From: an uncultured Methylobacillus sp.
GTDB lineage: Bacteria; Pseudomonadota; Gammaproteobacteria; Burkholderiales; Methylophilaceae
NCBI GenBank assembly: GCA_946481235.1
Contig: CAMLME010000007.1
Location: forward strand, 1 to 22,443
Direction of reading: 5' to 3'
Length of the DNA: 22,443 nucleotides
A program made the position numbers and the translations under genes. Under the pieces are notes generated by a model that made no database searches, was not told the origin of the DNA, and saw only the letters and a program-made list of their open reading frames with translations. Below are positions 21,233 through 22,443 of this stretch, piece by piece (positions within the stretch are counted from its first letter, which is position 1; every line of letters starts with the position of its first letter).

Positions 21233-22099
21233 ATGAAAAAACTGGCATTCATCAAACGCAGCAATGGCAACCACTGGGTGGGTGACGGTTTTCCCGTGCA
21301 GAACATTTTTTCCTACCGTGACATTCATCAGGAAATGTCGCCCTTCCTGCTGATGGACTACGCCGGCCCGGCCCGTTTCGAGCCGACAGAACAGCGCCGC
21401 GGCGTCGGCCAGCACCCGCACCGAGGGTTCGAGACGGTCACCATCGTCTATGAAGGCCAGGTATCGCATCACGACTCCACCGATGCGGGCGGCACCATCG
21501 GCCCCGGCGACGTGCAATGGATGACCGCCGGCTCCGGCATCATTCATGAGGAATACCACGGTGATGACTACGCCCGTACCGGCGGTCCGTTCGAGATGAT
21601 CCAGCTGTGGGTCAACTTGCCTGCCAAGGACAAGATGACCAAGCCCGGCTACCAGGGCATCACCCGCGGTCAGATTCCTGAAATACAACTCGCCGAAGAT
21701 GCCGGCAAGGTGCGCGTCATTGCCGGCGAATACACTGGCCAGCAGGGCCCGGCGCACACCTTCAGCCCGATGAATGTATGGGACGTGCGGCTGAATGCCG
21801 GCAGCACGACAACATTTAACGTGCCCGAAGGTCATACCACCGCCATATTCGTGTTGCATGGTGCAGTCGGTCTGGGAAGCGTACACACCATCCGCCCATC
21901 CGAACTTGCGGTGATGCAGCGCGAGGGCACTGACTTGGTGTTGGAAGCGCAGCAAGACACCGTCTTGTTGCTGTTGAACGGGGAGCCGCTGAATGAACCA
22001 GTGGTCGGCCATGGCCCCTTTGTCATGAATACCGCGGAAGAAATCCACCAGGCGATTGATGACTACAACCAAGGCCGTTTTGTAATGGCAGCGGCATAG
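21233..22099 (+). CDS. Pirin family protein (second copy)
   Basis: Complete bicupin pirin (288 residues). Metal ligands H61 and H63 in QHPHRGFETV and H105 and E107 in GIIHEEY reproduce the pirin set. VQWMTAGSG and LWVNLPAKDKM are conserved, as in the pirin at the left edge of the window. The C-terminal cupin (about 190-280) contains IFVLHGAVGLGS and LLLLNGEPLNEPVVGHGPFVMNT. Known relatives are quercetinases or stress-responsive redox proteins; the substrate here is unknown. The ATG at 21233 follows GAAGGAAA. It is divergent from a LysR gene, its probable regulator, and 49 bases upstream of a YcaC-like hydrolase with which it is likely cotranscribed. Confidence 0.92.
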   Translation: MKKLAFIKRSNGNHWVGDGFPVQNIFSYRDIHQEMSPFLLMDYAGPARFEPTEQRRGVGQHPHRGFETVTIVYEGQVSHHDSTDAGGTIGPGDVQWMTAGSGIIHEEYHGDDYARTGGPFEMIQLWVNLPAKDKMTKPGYQGITRGQIPEIQLAEDAGKVRVIAGEYTGQQGPAHTFSPMNVWDVRLNAGSTTTFNVPEGHTTAIFVLHGAVGLGSVHTIRPSELAVMQREGTDLVLEAQQDTVLLLLNGEPLNEPVVGHGPFVMNTAEEIHQAIDDYNQGRFVMAAA

Positions 22100-22148
22100 C
22101 GCCAAGCCAACTTTGATTATTTTGTTAATTACTTAGAGAGGAAAACCC

Positions 22149-22443
22149 ATGAACAAGCCCTATGTACGTCTCGATCGCGATAACGCCGCTGTGCTGCTGG
22201 TGGACCACCAGGCCGGCCTGCTCTCCCTGGTGCGCGACATCGACCCGGACAAGTTCAAGAACAACGTGCTGGCCCTGGCCGATGCCGCCAAGTTCTTCAA
22301 CCTGCCGACCATCCTCACCACCAGTTTCGAGACTGGCCCGAACGGCCCGCTGATGCCCGAGCTGAAGGAACTGTTCCCGGATGCTCCCTACATTGCCCGT
22401 CCCGGCCAGATCAACGCCTGGGACAACGAAGACTTCGTCAAGG
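22149..22443 (+). CDS. Isochorismatase-family cysteine hydrolase, YcaC-like (3' end cut by window edge)
   Basis: N-terminal 98 codons of an isochorismatase-like hydrolase. D19 in AVLLVDHQAGL is the conserved catalytic Asp of the family. The segments NNVLALADAAKFFNLPTILTT and FETGPNGPLMPELKELFP match the YcaC subgroup, whose substrates are unknown. The catalytic Lys and Cys lie beyond the edge and cannot be checked. The ATG at 22149 is preceded by AGAGAGGAAAA. It follows pirin by 49 bases on the same strand with no terminator between. Pairing of pirin and YcaC-like genes under a divergent LysR gene is common in proteobacteria and probably concerns quinone or electrophile stress (inference). 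Confidence 0.9.
   Translation, partial: MNKPYVRLDRDNAAVLLVDHQAGLLSLVRDIDPDKFKNNVLALADAAKFFNLPTILTTSFETGPNGPLMPELKELFPDAPYIARPGQINAWDNEDFVK

Noticed and set aside
1..22443. tRNA, rRNA, riboswitch, CRISPR array, insertion sequence or attachment site
   Set aside because: Reading both strands I found no cloverleaf, spaced direct-repeat array, transposase or integrase frame, or recognisable riboswitch core.

Overview
This window looks like chromosomal DNA of a Gram-negative bacterium. The TamA/TamB pair requires an outer membrane, and the mix of families (pirin plus LysR modules, DUF4124 protein, two-cysteine OhrR, an RlpA-like protein of the 'AASKTLP' type, SelO) and the moderately high G+C suggest a betaproteobacterium, perhaps a Nitrosomonadales/Gallionellaceae-type lineage. 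That placement is inference; no rRNA or tRNA gene is present to confirm it. I see no transposase, integrase, phage gene or CRISPR array. Genes are densely packed and no gap exceeds 300 bases.

Left part (1-6100), redox and stress functions. A pirin gene cut by the left edge sits behind azoR (FMN azoreductase/quinone reductase) in a leftward operon, divergent from a LysR regulator. A perfect 14-bp palindrome lies between them. Then come a secreted DUF4124 protein with its own terminator, a four-helix cytochrome b561, a VanZ-like membrane protein facing it, an OhrR-type MarR regulator carrying both redox cysteines, and a secreted haem catalase-like peroxidase. The peroxidase occupies the place where ohr is normally found.

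Middle part (6100-16500). A leftward pair encodes a PD-(D/E)XK nuclease fused to an iron-sulphur XPD/DinG-type helicase, and an 84-residue unknown protein. Divergent from it is tamA-tamB, with one base between the genes, for insertion of proteins into, or lipid transport to, the outer membrane. selO (protein AMPylase) faces tamB. Divergent from selO is an 88-residue orphan protein. The 84- and 88-residue proteins appear to be paralogues of each other; this is the least expected observation in the window.

Right part (16500-22443). An SRPBCC (AHSA1-like) gene and an ArsR repressor form a leftward operon whose promoter is bracketed by two inverted repeats. Next come an RlpA-like double-psi beta-barrel protein with two altered catalytic positions, a four-helix membrane protein of unknown function, a fragment resembling the start of an antibiotic-biosynthesis-monooxygenase gene, an M20 amidohydrolase and a second LysR regulator. 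Divergent from that regulator is a second pirin gene followed by a YcaC-like isochorismatase-family hydrolase cut by the right edge. The window therefore begins and ends with similar LysR/pirin modules, probably for electrophile or quinone stress. I found no clear-cut new multi-gene system; the best leads are the paralogous small proteins, the nuclease-helicase fusion, and the OhrR-peroxidase pairing.
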